Shown one piece after another: positions 8,709-17,645 of a DNA stretch of 64,000 nucleotides. How positions within the stretch are numbered: position 1 is the first letter of the stretch; every line of letters starts with the position of its first letter. The position numbers and the translations under genes were made by a program. Below the pieces are notes generated by a model. The model made no database searches, was not told the DNA's origin, and saw only the letters and a list, made by a program, of their open reading frames with translations. The stretch comes from Streptomyces sp. NBC_01244 (GTDB taxonomy: Bacteria > Actinomycetota > Actinomycetes > Streptomycetales > Streptomycetaceae), in assembly GCF_035987325.1 (NCBI RefSeq), contig NZ_CP108488.1:6634001-6698000 (forward strand), read 5' to 3'.

Positions 8709-9015
8709 TCGACCAACAACCTCTCGGCGGTGCTACTAGCTAGTTCGTTGAATTCCAGCACGGTTAACGGCCGTGTTCCAAACAGTTGAAATCGGCCATT
8801 CCTAGAGCCTTATGCCCCACATAAATCGGACATAAAGAGCGTCCTGCGGCAAAAACGGGGCCGGTTGTGAGCGCAGTGACACCGGCCGAACGCACCGTGT
8901 CGCCAACTACCGGCAATTCTCTGTCGAAACGTTATGAACGAAGGGGGCGGGCCGTGTCGCATGACACAGCCCGCCCCCCAAAACCAGCCGGTGAAGACCT
9001 CGTTGCGTGGAGCTC
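8709..9015. other. Intergenic region between the two conservons
   Basis: A 307-bp gap. It holds the leader and presumed promoter of the first cvnA on the minus strand, with a relatively A/T-rich stretch at 8740-8830 and an inverted repeat TTATG-CCCCA-CATAA (8810-8824), plus the terminator of the second conservon (8943-8978). No coding frame looks real here. Confidence 0.5.
8943..8978 (-). terminator. Terminator after the second conservon
   Basis: A 16-bp stem (arms 8943-8958 and 8963-8978, GGGGGCGGGCCGTGTC against GACACAGCCCGCCCCC) with a GCAT loop and a single mismatched pair. It lies 38 bases beyond the stop codon of the cvnD gene at 9016. Confidence 0.75.
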
Positions 9016-9600
9016 CTACTTGAGCCGCGCCATCAGAGCGTGCTCGACGAGCGTGATGAGCGCGCTCTTGGCGTCCGCGCGGTGGCGGGCGTCGGTGGTG
9101 ATGATGGGGGCGTCCGGGCCGATCTGCAGGGCCTCGCGGACTTCCTCCGGGGTGTAGGGCTGGTGCCCCTCGAAGCCGTTGAGCGCCACGACGAACGGCA
9201 GGCCGCTGTTCTCGAAGTAGTCGACGGCCGGGAAACAGTCTGCCAGGCGCCGCGTGTCGACCAGGACGATCGCCCCGATCGCGCCGCGCACGAGGTCGTC
9301 CCACATGAACCAGAAGCGGTCCTGACCGGGGGTACCGAAGAGGTACAGGATCAGGTCCTGGTCCAGGGTGATGCGGCCGAAGTCCATGGCGACCGTGGTG
9401 GTCGTCTTGTCCCCGGTGTGGGTCAGGTCGTCGATGCCCGCGCTCGCGGACGTCATCACGGCCTCGGTGCGCAGCGGGTTGATCTCGGAGACGGCGCCCA
9501 CGAACGTGGTCTTGCCCACGCCGAAGCCACCCGCCACCACGATCTTCGCGGAGGTGGTGGAGCGAGGAGCCGCTCCGCCGTTAGAGCTTGCGAAGTCCAC
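9016..9600 (-). CDS. cvnD1: Conservon GTPase CvnD (second copy)
   Basis: A 194-residue Ras/MglA-like GTPase with the same P-loop (GGFGVGKTTF) and switch II (FGTPGQDRF) as the copy at 3820-4404. Differences are conservative: GAIVL for GAVVL, VVALNGFEG for VIALNGFDG, and a final Lys for Arg. Identity extends to the DNA in long uninterrupted blocks, which is unusual for paralogues whose kinases have diverged as far as these. The GTG start overlaps the DUF742 gene by 20 bases, as in the first copy. Such similar switch regions raise the possibility that the GTPases can exchange partners. Confidence 0.9.
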   Translation of the reverse strand: MDFASSNGGAAPRSTTSAKIVVAGGFGVGKTTFVGAVSEINPLRTEAVMTSASAGIDDLTHTGDKTTTTVAMDFGRITLDQDLILYLFGTPGQDRFWFMWDDLVRGAIGAIVLVDTRRLADCFPAVDYFENSGLPFVVALNGFEGHQPYTPEEVREALQIGPDAPIITTDARHRADAKSALITLVEHALMARLK

Positions 9601-9973
9601 TGAGAACCCTCTCGAGCAGCGTTACATCCGGCGTTCCGCCGGCCTCTCCATTGCCCGGCTGGTGGATGGCCACCATGCCGGCCTCCGCCAGGTCGGCGAC
9701 GAGGATCCGGGCGACGCCGAGCGGCATGTTCAGCAGCGCGGAGACCTCCGCGACCGACTTGACCTCACGGCACAGGGTGCAGATGCGCTGGTGCTCCGGG
9801 AGCAGCCCGGACAGGTGCATCGGATCGGCCGTGGTGCTGACCAGGGCCTCGATGGCGAGCTGGTAGCGCGGTCGGGTCCGGCCACCGGTCATCGCGTACG
9901 GACGAACCAGCGGCTGGTCGCCTTCCGAGTACGAGTCTCCGTACTGATCGGAATAGGCGGGGGGCGGGGTCAT
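9581..9973 (-). CDS. cvnC1: Conservon DUF742 protein CvnC (second copy)
   Basis: A 130-residue DUF742 protein. Only about 24 residues (MTPPPAYSDQYGDSYSEGDQ) precede the domain, which runs from PLVRPYAMTGGRTRPRYQLA to LLERVLSGLRKL. The ATG at 9973 has GGAGG 4 bases upstream. The shared domain is closely similar to the first copy, with substitutions such as CTLCREVKSVAEVSALLNM for CILCQEIKSVAEISALLSI. About 150 bases separate it from cvnB, the longest gap inside this operon. Confidence 0.92.
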   Translation of the reverse strand: MTPPPAYSDQYGDSYSEGDQPLVRPYAMTGGRTRPRYQLAIEALVSTTADPMHLSGLLPEHQRICTLCREVKSVAEVSALLNMPLGVARILVADLAEAGMVAIHQPGNGEAGGTPDVTLLERVLSGLRKL

Positions 9974-10124
9974 TGATCCTCCGGGCTGGACAGCAAAGGT
10001 CAGCGTGCCGTCTGACGGGGCGGCCGGTGGGGGGACGGTATGACGGCCTGGCGGTGGTACTTGGTTCCGGGGCCGCGGCCCCGGTCCCCCGGCCGGCAGT
10101 ACCGTCCGGCCGGGAGAGCGGCAG

Positions 10125-10547
10125 TCAGATGAGCAGGCTTCCCTGCAGTTCCGCGCGCAGGTCCGGGGTGAGGACACTGCCGGCGCGGTCCACGAGGAGG
10201 GCCATCTCGTAACCCACCAGGCCGATGTCGCACTCGGGGTGCGCCAGTACGGCCAGCGAGGATCCGTCGGAGACGGACATCAGGAAGAGGAATCCGCGGT
10301 CCATTTCCACCACCGTCTGGTTGACGGCGCCGCCCTCGAAGATGCGGGACGCGCCCGCGGTGAGGGAGGTCAGCCCGGAGGCCACCGCGGCGAGCTGGTC
10401 GGCCCGGTCGCGGGGGAAGCCTTCGGACATAGCCAGAAGGAGGCCGTCGGCGGAGACCACCACGGTGTGGGACACCCCGGGGGTGTTGTCCACGAAGTTC
10501 GTGATCAACCAGTTCAGGTTCTGTGCCGCCTGGCTCATCGAACTCAA
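10125..10547 (-). CDS. cvnB1: Conservon roadblock/LC7 protein CvnB (second copy)
   Basis: A 140-residue roadblock/LC7 protein, virtually identical to the one at 5075-5497 except for the start region and the end (GSLLI against GGLLN). Predicted to partner the conservon GTPase. The start is a TTG at 10547, directly abutting the kinase stop codon and 6 bases after AGGAG; the ATG three codons later is the alternative. The near-identity of the two roadblock proteins, compared with the divergence of the kinases, suggests the signalling core is constrained or being homogenised. Confidence 0.92.
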   Translation of the reverse strand: MSSMSQAAQNLNWLITNFVDNTPGVSHTVVVSADGLLLAMSEGFPRDRADQLAAVASGLTSLTAGASRIFEGGAVNQTVVEMDRGFLFLMSVSDGSSLAVLAHPECDIGLVGYEMALLVDRAGSVLTPDLRAELQGSLLI

Positions 10548-13500
10548 CTATCGCTCCTGCTGGTAAGTGGGGTCGATGTGGTAGCTGCCGGTGGCCGGGC
10601 CGGTTGTGCCGGCCTGCCGACCCTGCTGGATACCGCGTCGGAGGTTGGTGAGACGCCCGCGGACGTCGTCCGGGGATCGCGAAACCTGGGGGCCGGCCTG
10701 TGCTTCGGCCTGCTGCTGCGCGGTGCCGGCCACGAGGTTCGCCCGCGGGACCCGGCGGGGCAGACCCGACGTGGTGATACCGCCGGCGGCGGGCTGGCGC
10801 ACGCGCTCGGCCTGCCGCATCAGCTCGTCGTTCGGCGAGGAGCGCCAGCTCACGGTCGGCACGGCGCCGGTGGCCGTCTGTGCGGACTCGGCCGGAGCCT
10901 GCTCCTGGGCGCGCTGCGGCAGCTGGGGCGGCTGCGGGCGCTGCGGGGCGGCCGGAGCCGGAGCCACCGGAGCCGCCGGAGCGGACTGCTGCGCCGGCTG
11001 CTGGGGTACCGCCGCCGGGGCCTGAGCGCCCTCCTGGCGGAACCAGTTCGACTCCAGCGTGTCGAAGATCGGGCTGCGGCCTTCGCCGGTGCCGGGACCG
11101 GCCGGGGGCAGCGCCTCCGGACGGGGGGCCTGCGGCAGCCGGGGAGCCTCGGCGCGCGGAGTCGGTACGGGGGCGTAGTTGCCCTGGGGCTGCGGGGCCT
11201 GGCCGGGCTGGGCGTAGCCGCCGACACCGGGTCCGCCGGGCCGCTGGGCCTGGAAGTCCTGGCGGGCGAACTGCCCCGTGGAGGCCGGGTCGCCGAAGTC
11301 CTGGCGGGCGAACTGGCCGGTGGAGGCCGGGTCGCCGAGGTCGGGACGGGCGAACTGGCCCGTGGCGCCGTTCTCATGGCCGGCCTGGCCGCCGTTGCCG
11401 CCGGCCTGTGGGGCCGGGGCGTTGAAGTCGGGGCGGGGGAACTCGGACGTGGAACCGGGGCCCGACAGCTCGTCGTGGCCGCGCGGTACGTCGTGCCCGC
11501 GCTGGCCGGCGCCCCAACTGGTGGTCTGGGGCATCGCGGCGGGTCCGCCGCCGGCGCCCGGGAGCTCCGGACGGGGTGCGCCACCGCGCGGCGGAAGCTG
11601 CGGCCGGGGGCCGCGGCCGGCCGGGCCACCGGTCGGCTGCTGACCCTGCTGACCCTGCTGCTGCGGAGCCTGCGGCTGGTACTGCTGCTGACCCTGCTGA
11701 CCCTGCTGACCCTGCTGGGGCTGCTGCGGGCGCTCGAAGCCGTTGCCCTGCGGGAAGCCGCCGGGACCGGACGCCGTGGGGGCGCCGACCGGACGGGCCT
11801 GCGGACCGCCGAAGCCGCCCGGGCCGCCGGGACCGGAGACCGGACCGCGGCCGGGCAGCGGAGCACCCGAGCCGAAGGCGCTCTGGGTCTGGCCGCCGGG
11901 GCCCTGCTGCTGCGGGGGCCGTCCGCCCTGCGGGCCGGGGCCCTGGGGCTGACCGCCGGGGCCGCCGTCGCGGCCCGGCAGGGCCGCGCGCTGGCTGCCG
12001 GCGGAAACCTGGCCGCGCTGCGGGGCGGCGCCCACGGGGGGACGCGCGCCGGGAGCGGGGATCGAGCCCTGCGCCTGGCCGCCGGGACCGCCCTGACCGG
12101 GGGCGCCGGGGGAACCCTGACCGCCCTGGCCGGGCATCGGGGCAGGCTTCTTGCCGCCCTGGGCGACGTCCACCGGCAGCATGACGAGGGCCGTCGTACC
12201 GCCCGAGTCGGAGGGGCGGAGCTGGATGCGGATGCCGTGTCGCAGGGACAGGCGGCCGACCACGAACAGGCCCATGCGGCGGGAGACGGAGACGTCCACG
12301 GTCGGCGGCGACGCGAGCCGCTCGTTGATCGCGGCGAGGTCCTCGGGGGAGAGGCCGATGCCGGTGTCGTGGATCTCGACGAGCACGCGGCCGTCGGGCA
12401 GCGCGTGCCCGGTGACCTTGACCTTGGTCTGCGGGGAGGAGAACGAGGTGGCGTTCTCCAGCAGCTCGGCGAGCAGGTGCACGAGGTCGTTGACGACGCG
12501 GCCGGCGACGTCGGTGCCGGGCACCGACGAGAGTTCGATGCGCTCGTACTGCTCCACCTCGGACGCCGCGGCGCGGAGCACGTCGACGAGCGGGACGGGG
12601 CGGGTCCATCGGCGGCCCGGCTCCTCGCCCGCGAGGACGAGGAGGTTTTCGCCGTTACGGCGCATGCGGGTCGCGAGGTGGTCGAGCTTGAAGAGCGAGG
12701 AGAGCTGGTCCGGGTCGGCCTCGCGCGACTCCAGCTCGGAGATGAGCGAGAGCTGGCGCTGGATGAGGCCCTGCGAACGGCGCGAGAGGTTGGTGAACAT
12801 CGCGTTGACGTTGCCTCGCAGGAGGGCCTGCTCGGCGGCGAGGCGGACGGCCTCGCGGTGCACGTCGTCGAAGGCCGCGGCCACCTGGCCGATCTCGTCG
12901 CGGGTGTGCAGACCGACGGACTCCACCGTCGTGTCCACGTCCTGCGGGTCGGACTCGGACAGCTGCTTGACGAGCTCGGGCAGCCGGTCCTGGGCGACGC
13001 GGGTCGCGGTGTCCTGGAGGCGGCGCAGGGAGCGGATCATCGAGCGGGCCATGACGAAGGCGCCGACGAGGGAGACGCCGAGGACGAGGAGGATCAGCGC
13101 ACCGTTGATGAGCGCGTCGCGCTGCGACTCGTTCTTGAGCTCGCGGGCCTTCTGCTCCATGTCCTCGAGCAGGGTGAGCTCGATGACCTTCATGGCCTGG
13201 AGCTTCACGTCGTCCGCGTCGTACCAGTCCATCCAGGACCGGTTCTTCTCCTTGGCGAACTGGTCCTTGTTCCCGAGGACGCGGCGCGCGTAGCCGTCGG
13301 CATTGCCGATTTCCTGGTTGCCGTCGCCGAGCGAGGCGAGGAGTTCCTCGGGCTTGCCCTGGTAGGCGAGTTCGAAGGTCTTCTGCGCCTGCTCTTCGCT
13401 GTTCTGCGCGGAGCGGGCGTAGAGCCGGTCGTTCTCGCTGAGGCTGCCGGGCTGCGTGGGGTCGGCGGGGAGCGCGGCGGCGATGATCGCGCGCTGGATG

Positions 13501-14357
13501 GAGGCGTACTCCTTGGCGGAGGAGAACGCGGCCAGGGCGCGGGTGCGCTTGATCATCTCGGGGTTCGAGGTGGCCTGCGCCATCTCCTGCGAGAGCGAGA
13601 GCAGCGAGACGACCAGCGCGTTGTACTCGGTGACGGTCTGCTGGGCGCCGTTCTGGTACGCGCTCTTGCGGATCTCTTCGAGGTTGTTGAGCCCGTGTGC
13701 GATCTGCAGGATGTTGTTGCGGATCGACCTGAGCGTCTCGTCGTTGCCTTCGGCGACGTCGACCTTGTCGGTCGCGGCGGCGAAGGCCCTGACGGCGGAG
13801 TCCGTGGAGTCGCGGACACCCTTGACGAGGGTGCTGGGCTTGCCCGACTTGTCGACCGACAGCGGACCGGCGGAGTTGTCACGCTCGGCCTGGAGCATGG
13901 CGGCCAGGTTGGTGGCCTGCCGGGTCATCGTCGTCAGCAGCTGCATGTGTTCCAGCTGCGCGATGTCGTTGAGCGAGTCGTTGATGCGGAAGCCACCGAG
14001 GGTGGTGGCGGCGACGACCGGCAGGGTCAGCAGCGACACCAGTCGCGTACTGATGCGCCAGTTCTGCATGGCGAGGCGGGAACCGGACCCACGAGGGGTC
14101 TGGGGTATCGCGACGTCGCGGCTGCCCGACTCGTCGTCGGCCTTGGCACCGCCCTTGGACTTGGCGCGGCCCTTGGGCTTCACCGTGGCGGAGCCGTCGG
14201 GGCCTGCGCTCTCGACAGCCGGCCCGCGGTTCTGGGCGTGCTGGGGCGAGGAGCCACGGTCGGTCCCGCCGCGCGGGTCCTGCTCCGGCGCGGCTTCCCC
14301 ACGGCCCTGACGGGCCTGGGGAGACCCCTTGTCATCCCTCTTGAATCGTCCCTGCAC
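10548..14357 (-). CDS. cvnA1: Conservon nitrate/nitrite-sensor-type histidine kinase-like protein CvnA (second copy)
   Basis: 1269 residues from GTG 14357, where AGAGGTTG lies 11 bases upstream as in the other cvnA. A basic cytoplasmic leader of about 100 residues is followed by a helix (TRLVSLLTLPVVAATTLGGF), an external NIT-like region, a second helix (ALINGALILLVLGVSLVGAFV), HAMP, FKLDHLATRMRRNGENLL and an HATPase_c domain (HLLAELLENATSFSSP; VEIHDTGIGL). The C-terminal 500 or so residues are disordered, rich in Pro/Gly/Gln, with 14-residue STGQFARQDF-type repeats. They end in GLPRRVPRANLVAG and DVRGRLTNLRRGIQQGR, shared with the first copy. The role is membrane sensing upstream of CvnB/C/D; the signal is unknown. 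Confidence 0.92.
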   Translation of the reverse strand: MQGRFKRDDKGSPQARQGRGEAAPEQDPRGGTDRGSSPQHAQNRGPAVESAGPDGSATVKPKGRAKSKGGAKADDESGSRDVAIPQTPRGSGSRLAMQNWRISTRLVSLLTLPVVAATTLGGFRINDSLNDIAQLEHMQLLTTMTRQATNLAAMLQAERDNSAGPLSVDKSGKPSTLVKGVRDSTDSAVRAFAAATDKVDVAEGNDETLRSIRNNILQIAHGLNNLEEIRKSAYQNGAQQTVTEYNALVVSLLSLSQEMAQATSNPEMIKRTRALAAFSSAKEYASIQRAIIAAALPADPTQPGSLSENDRLYARSAQNSEEQAQKTFELAYQGKPEELLASLGDGNQEIGNADGYARRVLGNKDQFAKEKNRSWMDWYDADDVKLQAMKVIELTLLEDMEQKARELKNESQRDALINGALILLVLGVSLVGAFVMARSMIRSLRRLQDTATRVAQDRLPELVKQLSESDPQDVDTTVESVGLHTRDEIGQVAAAFDDVHREAVRLAAEQALLRGNVNAMFTNLSRRSQGLIQRQLSLISELESREADPDQLSSLFKLDHLATRMRRNGENLLVLAGEEPGRRWTRPVPLVDVLRAAASEVEQYERIELSSVPGTDVAGRVVNDLVHLLAELLENATSFSSPQTKVKVTGHALPDGRVLVEIHDTGIGLSPEDLAAINERLASPPTVDVSVSRRMGLFVVGRLSLRHGIRIQLRPSDSGGTTALVMLPVDVAQGGKKPAPMPGQGGQGSPGAPGQGGPGGQAQGSIPAPGARPPVGAAPQRGQVSAGSQRAALPGRDGGPGGQPQGPGPQGGRPPQQQGPGGQTQSAFGSGAPLPGRGPVSGPGGPGGFGGPQARPVGAPTASGPGGFPQGNGFERPQQPQQGQQGQQGQQQYQPQAPQQQGQQGQQPTGGPAGRGPRPQLPPRGGAPRPELPGAGGGPAAMPQTTSWGAGQRGHDVPRGHDELSGPGSTSEFPRPDFNAPAPQAGGNGGQAGHENGATGQFARPDLGDPASTGQFARQDFGDPASTGQFARQDFQAQRPGGPGVGGYAQPGQAPQPQGNYAPVPTPRAEAPRLPQAPRPEALPPAGPGTGEGRSPIFDTLESNWFRQEGAQAPAAVPQQPAQQSAPAAPVAPAPAAPQRPQPPQLPQRAQEQAPAESAQTATGAVPTVSWRSSPNDELMRQAERVRQPAAGGITTSGLPRRVPRANLVAGTAQQQAEAQAGPQVSRSPDDVRGRLTNLRRGIQQGRQAGTTGPATGSYHIDPTYQQER
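11254..11370 (-). repeat. 42-bp in-frame tandem repeat in cvnA (second copy)
   Basis: Two complete 42-bp units (11254-11295, 11296-11337) and a degenerate third encode repeats of DPASTGQFARQDFG in the disordered C-terminal tail. Nearby (about 11640-11730) short CTG/CAG-type repeats encode a Gln-rich run. Both tracts could vary in length by slippage. Confidence 0.8.
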
Positions 14358-14960
14358 TAGCGTCGCAACCTCTGGACCAGGCGTCCCGCCGGGCGACCGG
14401 TGGGACGGTGTCGAGTCGTGGGGCAATGCGCCCCATGGTGGTCGTCGGTGACCGGCGCGTCTCCCTCTCCGTTGCCGCCGCGCTCGGCGCTGTCTCGCGC
14501 CACCTGCGCGCCGGCTGATTCCCGCGGCGGTCCCGCGAATTCCAGCACAGAGGCGGATCTCCAACAAGGTGCGAGTCCCGGCCTGGACGGTCGGTCACGC
14601 CTGGTGACGCGTGCACTACCCGTCGTGCGTGCCAATTCATACGCAATCGGACTTACGCCGCCCAAACCTCGCGCCTGGCAAGCTGTCCCAGTCGCGATGA
14701 TCAGGAGCGGAATGACGCATTCAGTGGCGCAATGTCCCGTTTTATGGGGCAGGGTTGGCTGCCCGTTATGACCGTAATGCCTGGCCGCTGGTGAGCAAAC
14801 TCACATAGCCGTGGCCATTACTTCCCGGTTCGACGGGGGATTCAGATGTTTAGCCTTGAGCTTTACAGGGCTGCCGCGAGCGACAAGTGGCACTCCGAAG
14901 GCATCCCGGCGGCACCTGCCGCCACCATCCGACCTAGTGAGCCGAGGGCTTCGCACTCCG
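14358..14960. other. Intergenic region upstream of the second conservon
   Basis: A 603-bp gap between the cvnA start (minus strand) and the small gene at 14961. It should contain divergent promoters, but no confident -35/-10 pair was found. It shares the 12-mer GAATTCCAGCAC (14537-14548) with the region before the other cvnA (8750-8761), and has a small inverted repeat GTGAG-CAAA-CTCAC (14791-14804). Open frames here look like compositional artefacts. Confidence 0.4.
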
Positions 14961-15143
14961 ATGAAGACGACGATGATGTTCCGCAACATAGCCAACCCGC
15001 GCCGCACCACCCTCGCGCACCTCAAGGACGCCGAGGAGCTGCAGGCCGTGCCGGTCCCGGAGCACACCGTCGAGCTGCCGGGCCAGACCGCGAACCCGCG
15101 CCGCACCATCCTCATGGAAGCGCCGGTCGCCGCCGCGCAGTAA
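14961..15143 (+). CDS. Small protein with two ANPRRT(T/I)L motifs, function unknown
   Basis: A 60-residue protein starting MKTTMMFRNIANPRRTTLAHL and ending GQTANPRRTILMEAPVAAAQ. The motif A-N-P-R-R-T-(T/I)-L occurs twice, about 36 residues apart, at the two ends of a short Glu/Val-rich middle. There is no signal peptide, Cys or recognisable domain. The SD is weak (GAGGG about 13 bases upstream). An earlier in-frame start exists, but the added residues look like translated intergenic DNA. It stands alone between the conservon and the FAH gene. I do not recognise the family; the internal symmetry argues that it is a real gene. Confidence 0.55.
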   Translation: MKTTMMFRNIANPRRTTLAHLKDAEELQAVPVPEHTVELPGQTANPRRTILMEAPVAAAQ

Positions 15144-15275
15144 GGGGTGCCCGGCGGGTCAGGGCCGGATCAGCCCCGCCCCGGCAGAAAGCCGCGCGAA
15201 GCGTCGGCCCCCACCGCGTTAGCCTGGAGTCCGCAGACTCCAGCCAGCGGAAATACAGAGGGGCAGACGCAACAC

Positions 15276-16082
15276 GTGCGCATCGCCAGGTTCTCGATCG
15301 ACGGCAATGTCGCGTTCGGCGCGGTCGAGGGCAGCACTGCCCCCGGCGCCGAAGGTGAGCTCGTCCTCGACATCATCAAGGGCATCCCGTTCGCGGACTT
15401 CGAGCTCTCGGGCACGAAGGTCCCGCTGAGCAAGGTCCGGCTGCTGCCGCCCGTGCTCCCGAACAAGGTCGTGGCCATCGGCCGCAACTACGCGGAGCAC
15501 GCGGCGGAGCTGGGCAATGCCATCTTTGACAGCGAAGGCCGTCCGGAAGCCCCCATCACCTTCTTCAAGCCCTCCACCTCGGTGGTCGGCCCGGGCGACC
15601 CGATCGCGTACCCGTCCTTCTCCCAGGACCTCCACCACGAGGCGGAGCTCGCCGTGGTCATCGGCCGCATGTGCCGCGAGGTCCCGCGCGAGCGCGTCAA
15701 GGACGTCATCCTCGGCTACACCTGCGCCAACGACGTCACCGCGCGCGACGTCCAGCAGCGCGAGAAGCAGTGGGCCCGCGCCAAGGGCTTCGACAGCTCC
15801 TGCCCCCTCGGCCCGTGGATCGAGACCGATCTGGACCCGAGCGACCTGACCATCCAGTGCACCGTCAACGGCGAACAGCGCCAGCTCGGCCGCACCAGCC
15901 AGATGGTCCGCTCCATCGAGGACCTGATCGTGCACATCACCGAGGCCATGACGCTGCTCCCGGGCGACGTCATCCTCACGGGGACCCCGGCCGGAGTCGG
16001 CCCCCTGAACGTCGGCGACGAGGTCGCCGTCACCATCGAAGGCATCGGCACTCTCACCAACAAGGTGATCAAGCGTGGCTAA
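15276..16082 (+). CDS. Fumarylacetoacetate hydrolase (FAH) family protein
   Basis: 268 residues. The FAH catalytic domain fills the C-terminal two thirds: [44 protein letters not shown] with the acidic metal ligands, [14 protein letters not shown], and [22 protein letters not shown]. Members hydrolyse or isomerise acyl-pyruvates and related diketo acids using a divalent metal; the substrate cannot be read from the sequence. The GTG start ([10 protein letters not shown]) is where homology begins. The last 8 bases overlap the gltX start, so the two are translated from one message. Confidence 0.9.
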   Translation: MRIARFSIDGNVAFGAVEGSTAPGAEGELVLDIIKGIPFADFELSGTKVPLSKVRLLPPVLPNKVVAIGRNYAEHAAELGNAIFDSEGRPEAPITFFKPSTSVVGPGDPIAYPSFSQDLHHEAELAVVIGRMCREVPRERVKDVILGYTCANDVTARDVQQREKQWARAKGFDSSCPLGPWIETDLDPSDLTIQCTVNGEQRQLGRTSQMVRSIEDLIVHITEAMTLLPGDVILTGTPAGVGPLNVGDEVAVTIEGIGTLTNKVIKRG

Positions 16083-17553
16083 CGCGACCCCCCGCGTACG
16101 TTTCTGTCCGTCCCCGACCGGCAACCCCCACGTGGGTCTGGTCCGCACGGCCCTCTTCAACTGGGCGTTCGCCCGCCACCACGGCGGTACGTTCGTCTTC
16201 CGCATCGAGGACACCGACGCGGCCCGCGACTCCGAGGAGTCCTACGGCCAGCTGCTCGACTCGCTGCGCTGGCTCGGCTTCACCTGGGACGAGGGCCCCG
16301 AGGTCGGCGGCCCGCACGCCCCGTACCGCCAGTCCGAGCGCATGGACATCTACAAGGACGTCGCGCAGAAGCTCCAGGACGGCGGCTACGCCTACCACTG
16401 CTACTGCACCACCGAGGAGCTGGACGCCCGCCGCGACGCGGCCCGCGCCGCCGGCAAGCCCTCCGGCTACGACGGTCAGTGCCGCGACCTCTCCGCGGAG
16501 CGGAAGGCCGCGTACGAGGCCGAGGGCCGCACCTCGATCGTCCGCTTCCGGATGCCCGACGGGCCGATCACCTTCACGGACCTGGTCCGCGGCGAGCTGA
16601 CCTTCACCCCCGACAACGTGCCGGACTTCGGCATCGTCCGGGCCAACGGCGCCCCCCTCTACACGCTCGTCAACCCGGTCGACGACGCGCTGATGGAGAT
16701 CACCCACGTCCTGCGCGGCGAGGACCTGCTGTCCTCCACCCCGCGCCAGATCGCGCTCTACGGGGCCCTGATCGAGCTCGGCATCGCCAAGGCCGTCCCG
16801 GCCTTCGGCCACCTGCCGTACGTGATGGGCGAGGGCAACAAGAAGCTCTCCAAGCGGGACCCCGAGGCCTCGCTCAACCTGTACCGCGAGCGCGGCTTCC
16901 TCCCCGAGGGCCTGCTGAACTACCTCTCGCTGCTCGGCTGGTCCTTCTCCAAGGACCAGGACATCTTCTCGATCGAGGAGATGGTGGAGAAGTTCGACAT
17001 CCCGGACGTCAACGCCAACCCGGCGCGCTTCGACCTCAAGAAGGCCGAGTCCATCAACGCGGACCACATCCGCCTGCTGGACCCGAAGGCCTTCGCGGAC
17101 GCCTGCGCCCCGTGGCTGCAGGCCCCGCACGCCAACTGGGCGCCCGAGGACTTCGACGCCGCCGCCTGGGAGCGCATCGCGCCCCACGCCCAGACGCGCG
17201 TCACGGTCCTGTCCGACATCACGGCCAACGTCGACTTCCTGTTCCTCAAGGAGCCGGTAGAGGACCAGGCCTCGTGGGACAAGGCCATGAAGGGCGACCC
17301 GGCGGCCCTGCTCACCACGGCCCGCGAGAACCTCGCAGCCGCCGACTGGTCGGACCCCGAGTCGCTCAAGCAGGCGGTCCTCACCGCCGGCGAGGCCCAC
17401 GGCCTCAAGCTCGGCAAGGCCCAGGCCCCGGTCCGCGTCGCCGTCACCGGCCGCACGATCGGTCTCCCGCTCTTCGAGTCCCTGGAGATCCTGGGCAAGG
17501 ACCGCTCCCTGTCCCGCATCGACGCGACCCTGGCGAAGCTCAACGCCGCGTAA
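16075..17553 (+). CDS. gltX: Glutamate--tRNA ligase GltX
   Basis: A 492-residue class I aminoacyl-tRNA synthetase. The HIGH-type signature appears as [11 protein letters not shown] (residues 12-22) and the KMSKS-type as KKLSK (256-260), with the anticodon-binding helical domain at the end. Actinobacteria lack a glutaminyl-tRNA synthetase in most described cases, and their GltX also charges tRNA-Gln with Glu for GatCAB amidation, so this enzyme probably serves both tRNA species encoded 0.9 kb downstream. It starts at GTG inside the FAH gene, and a long hairpin follows the stop codon. Confidence 0.97.
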   Translation: MANATPRVRFCPSPTGNPHVGLVRTALFNWAFARHHGGTFVFRIEDTDAARDSEESYGQLLDSLRWLGFTWDEGPEVGGPHAPYRQSERMDIYKDVAQKLQDGGYAYHCYCTTEELDARRDAARAAGKPSGYDGQCRDLSAERKAAYEAEGRTSIVRFRMPDGPITFTDLVRGELTFTPDNVPDFGIVRANGAPLYTLVNPVDDALMEITHVLRGEDLLSSTPRQIALYGALIELGIAKAVPAFGHLPYVMGEGNKKLSKRDPEASLNLYRERGFLPEGLLNYLSLLGWSFSKDQDIFSIEEMVEKFDIPDVNANPARFDLKKAESINADHIRLLDPKAFADACAPWLQAPHANWAPEDFDAAAWERIAPHAQTRVTVLSDITANVDFLFLKEPVEDQASWDKAMKGDPAALLTTARENLAAADWSDPESLKQAVLTAGEAHGLKLGKAQAPVRVAVTGRTIGLPLFESLEILGKDRSLSRIDATLAKLNAA

Positions 17554-17570
17554 GCACCACCCCGCACCTC

Positions 17571-17623
17571 CCTCAGGGGCGGCGGCCGACCGCTACATCA
17601 GCGAACGGCTGCCGCCCCTGAGG
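17571..17623 (+). terminator. Hairpin after gltX
   Basis: A 17-bp stem with one mismatch (arms 17571-17587 and 17607-17623, CCTCAGGGGCGGC against GCCGCCCCTGAGG) around a 19-base loop, between gltX and the HAD gene. It lacks a T-run and may be a terminator or a stabilising 3' structure. Confidence 0.55.
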
Positions 17624-17645
17624 CGTTCCGCGTAGGGTCGGCCGT

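Noticed and set aside
10239..14360. 1373-codon open frame opposite the second cvnA
   Set aside because: Same artefact; the kinase, roadblock and DUF742 genes on the minus strand account for the region.
14961..15143. RiPP precursor peptide
   Set aside because: No modifying enzymes or exporter nearby and no leader/core layout; only the internal repeat suggests it.
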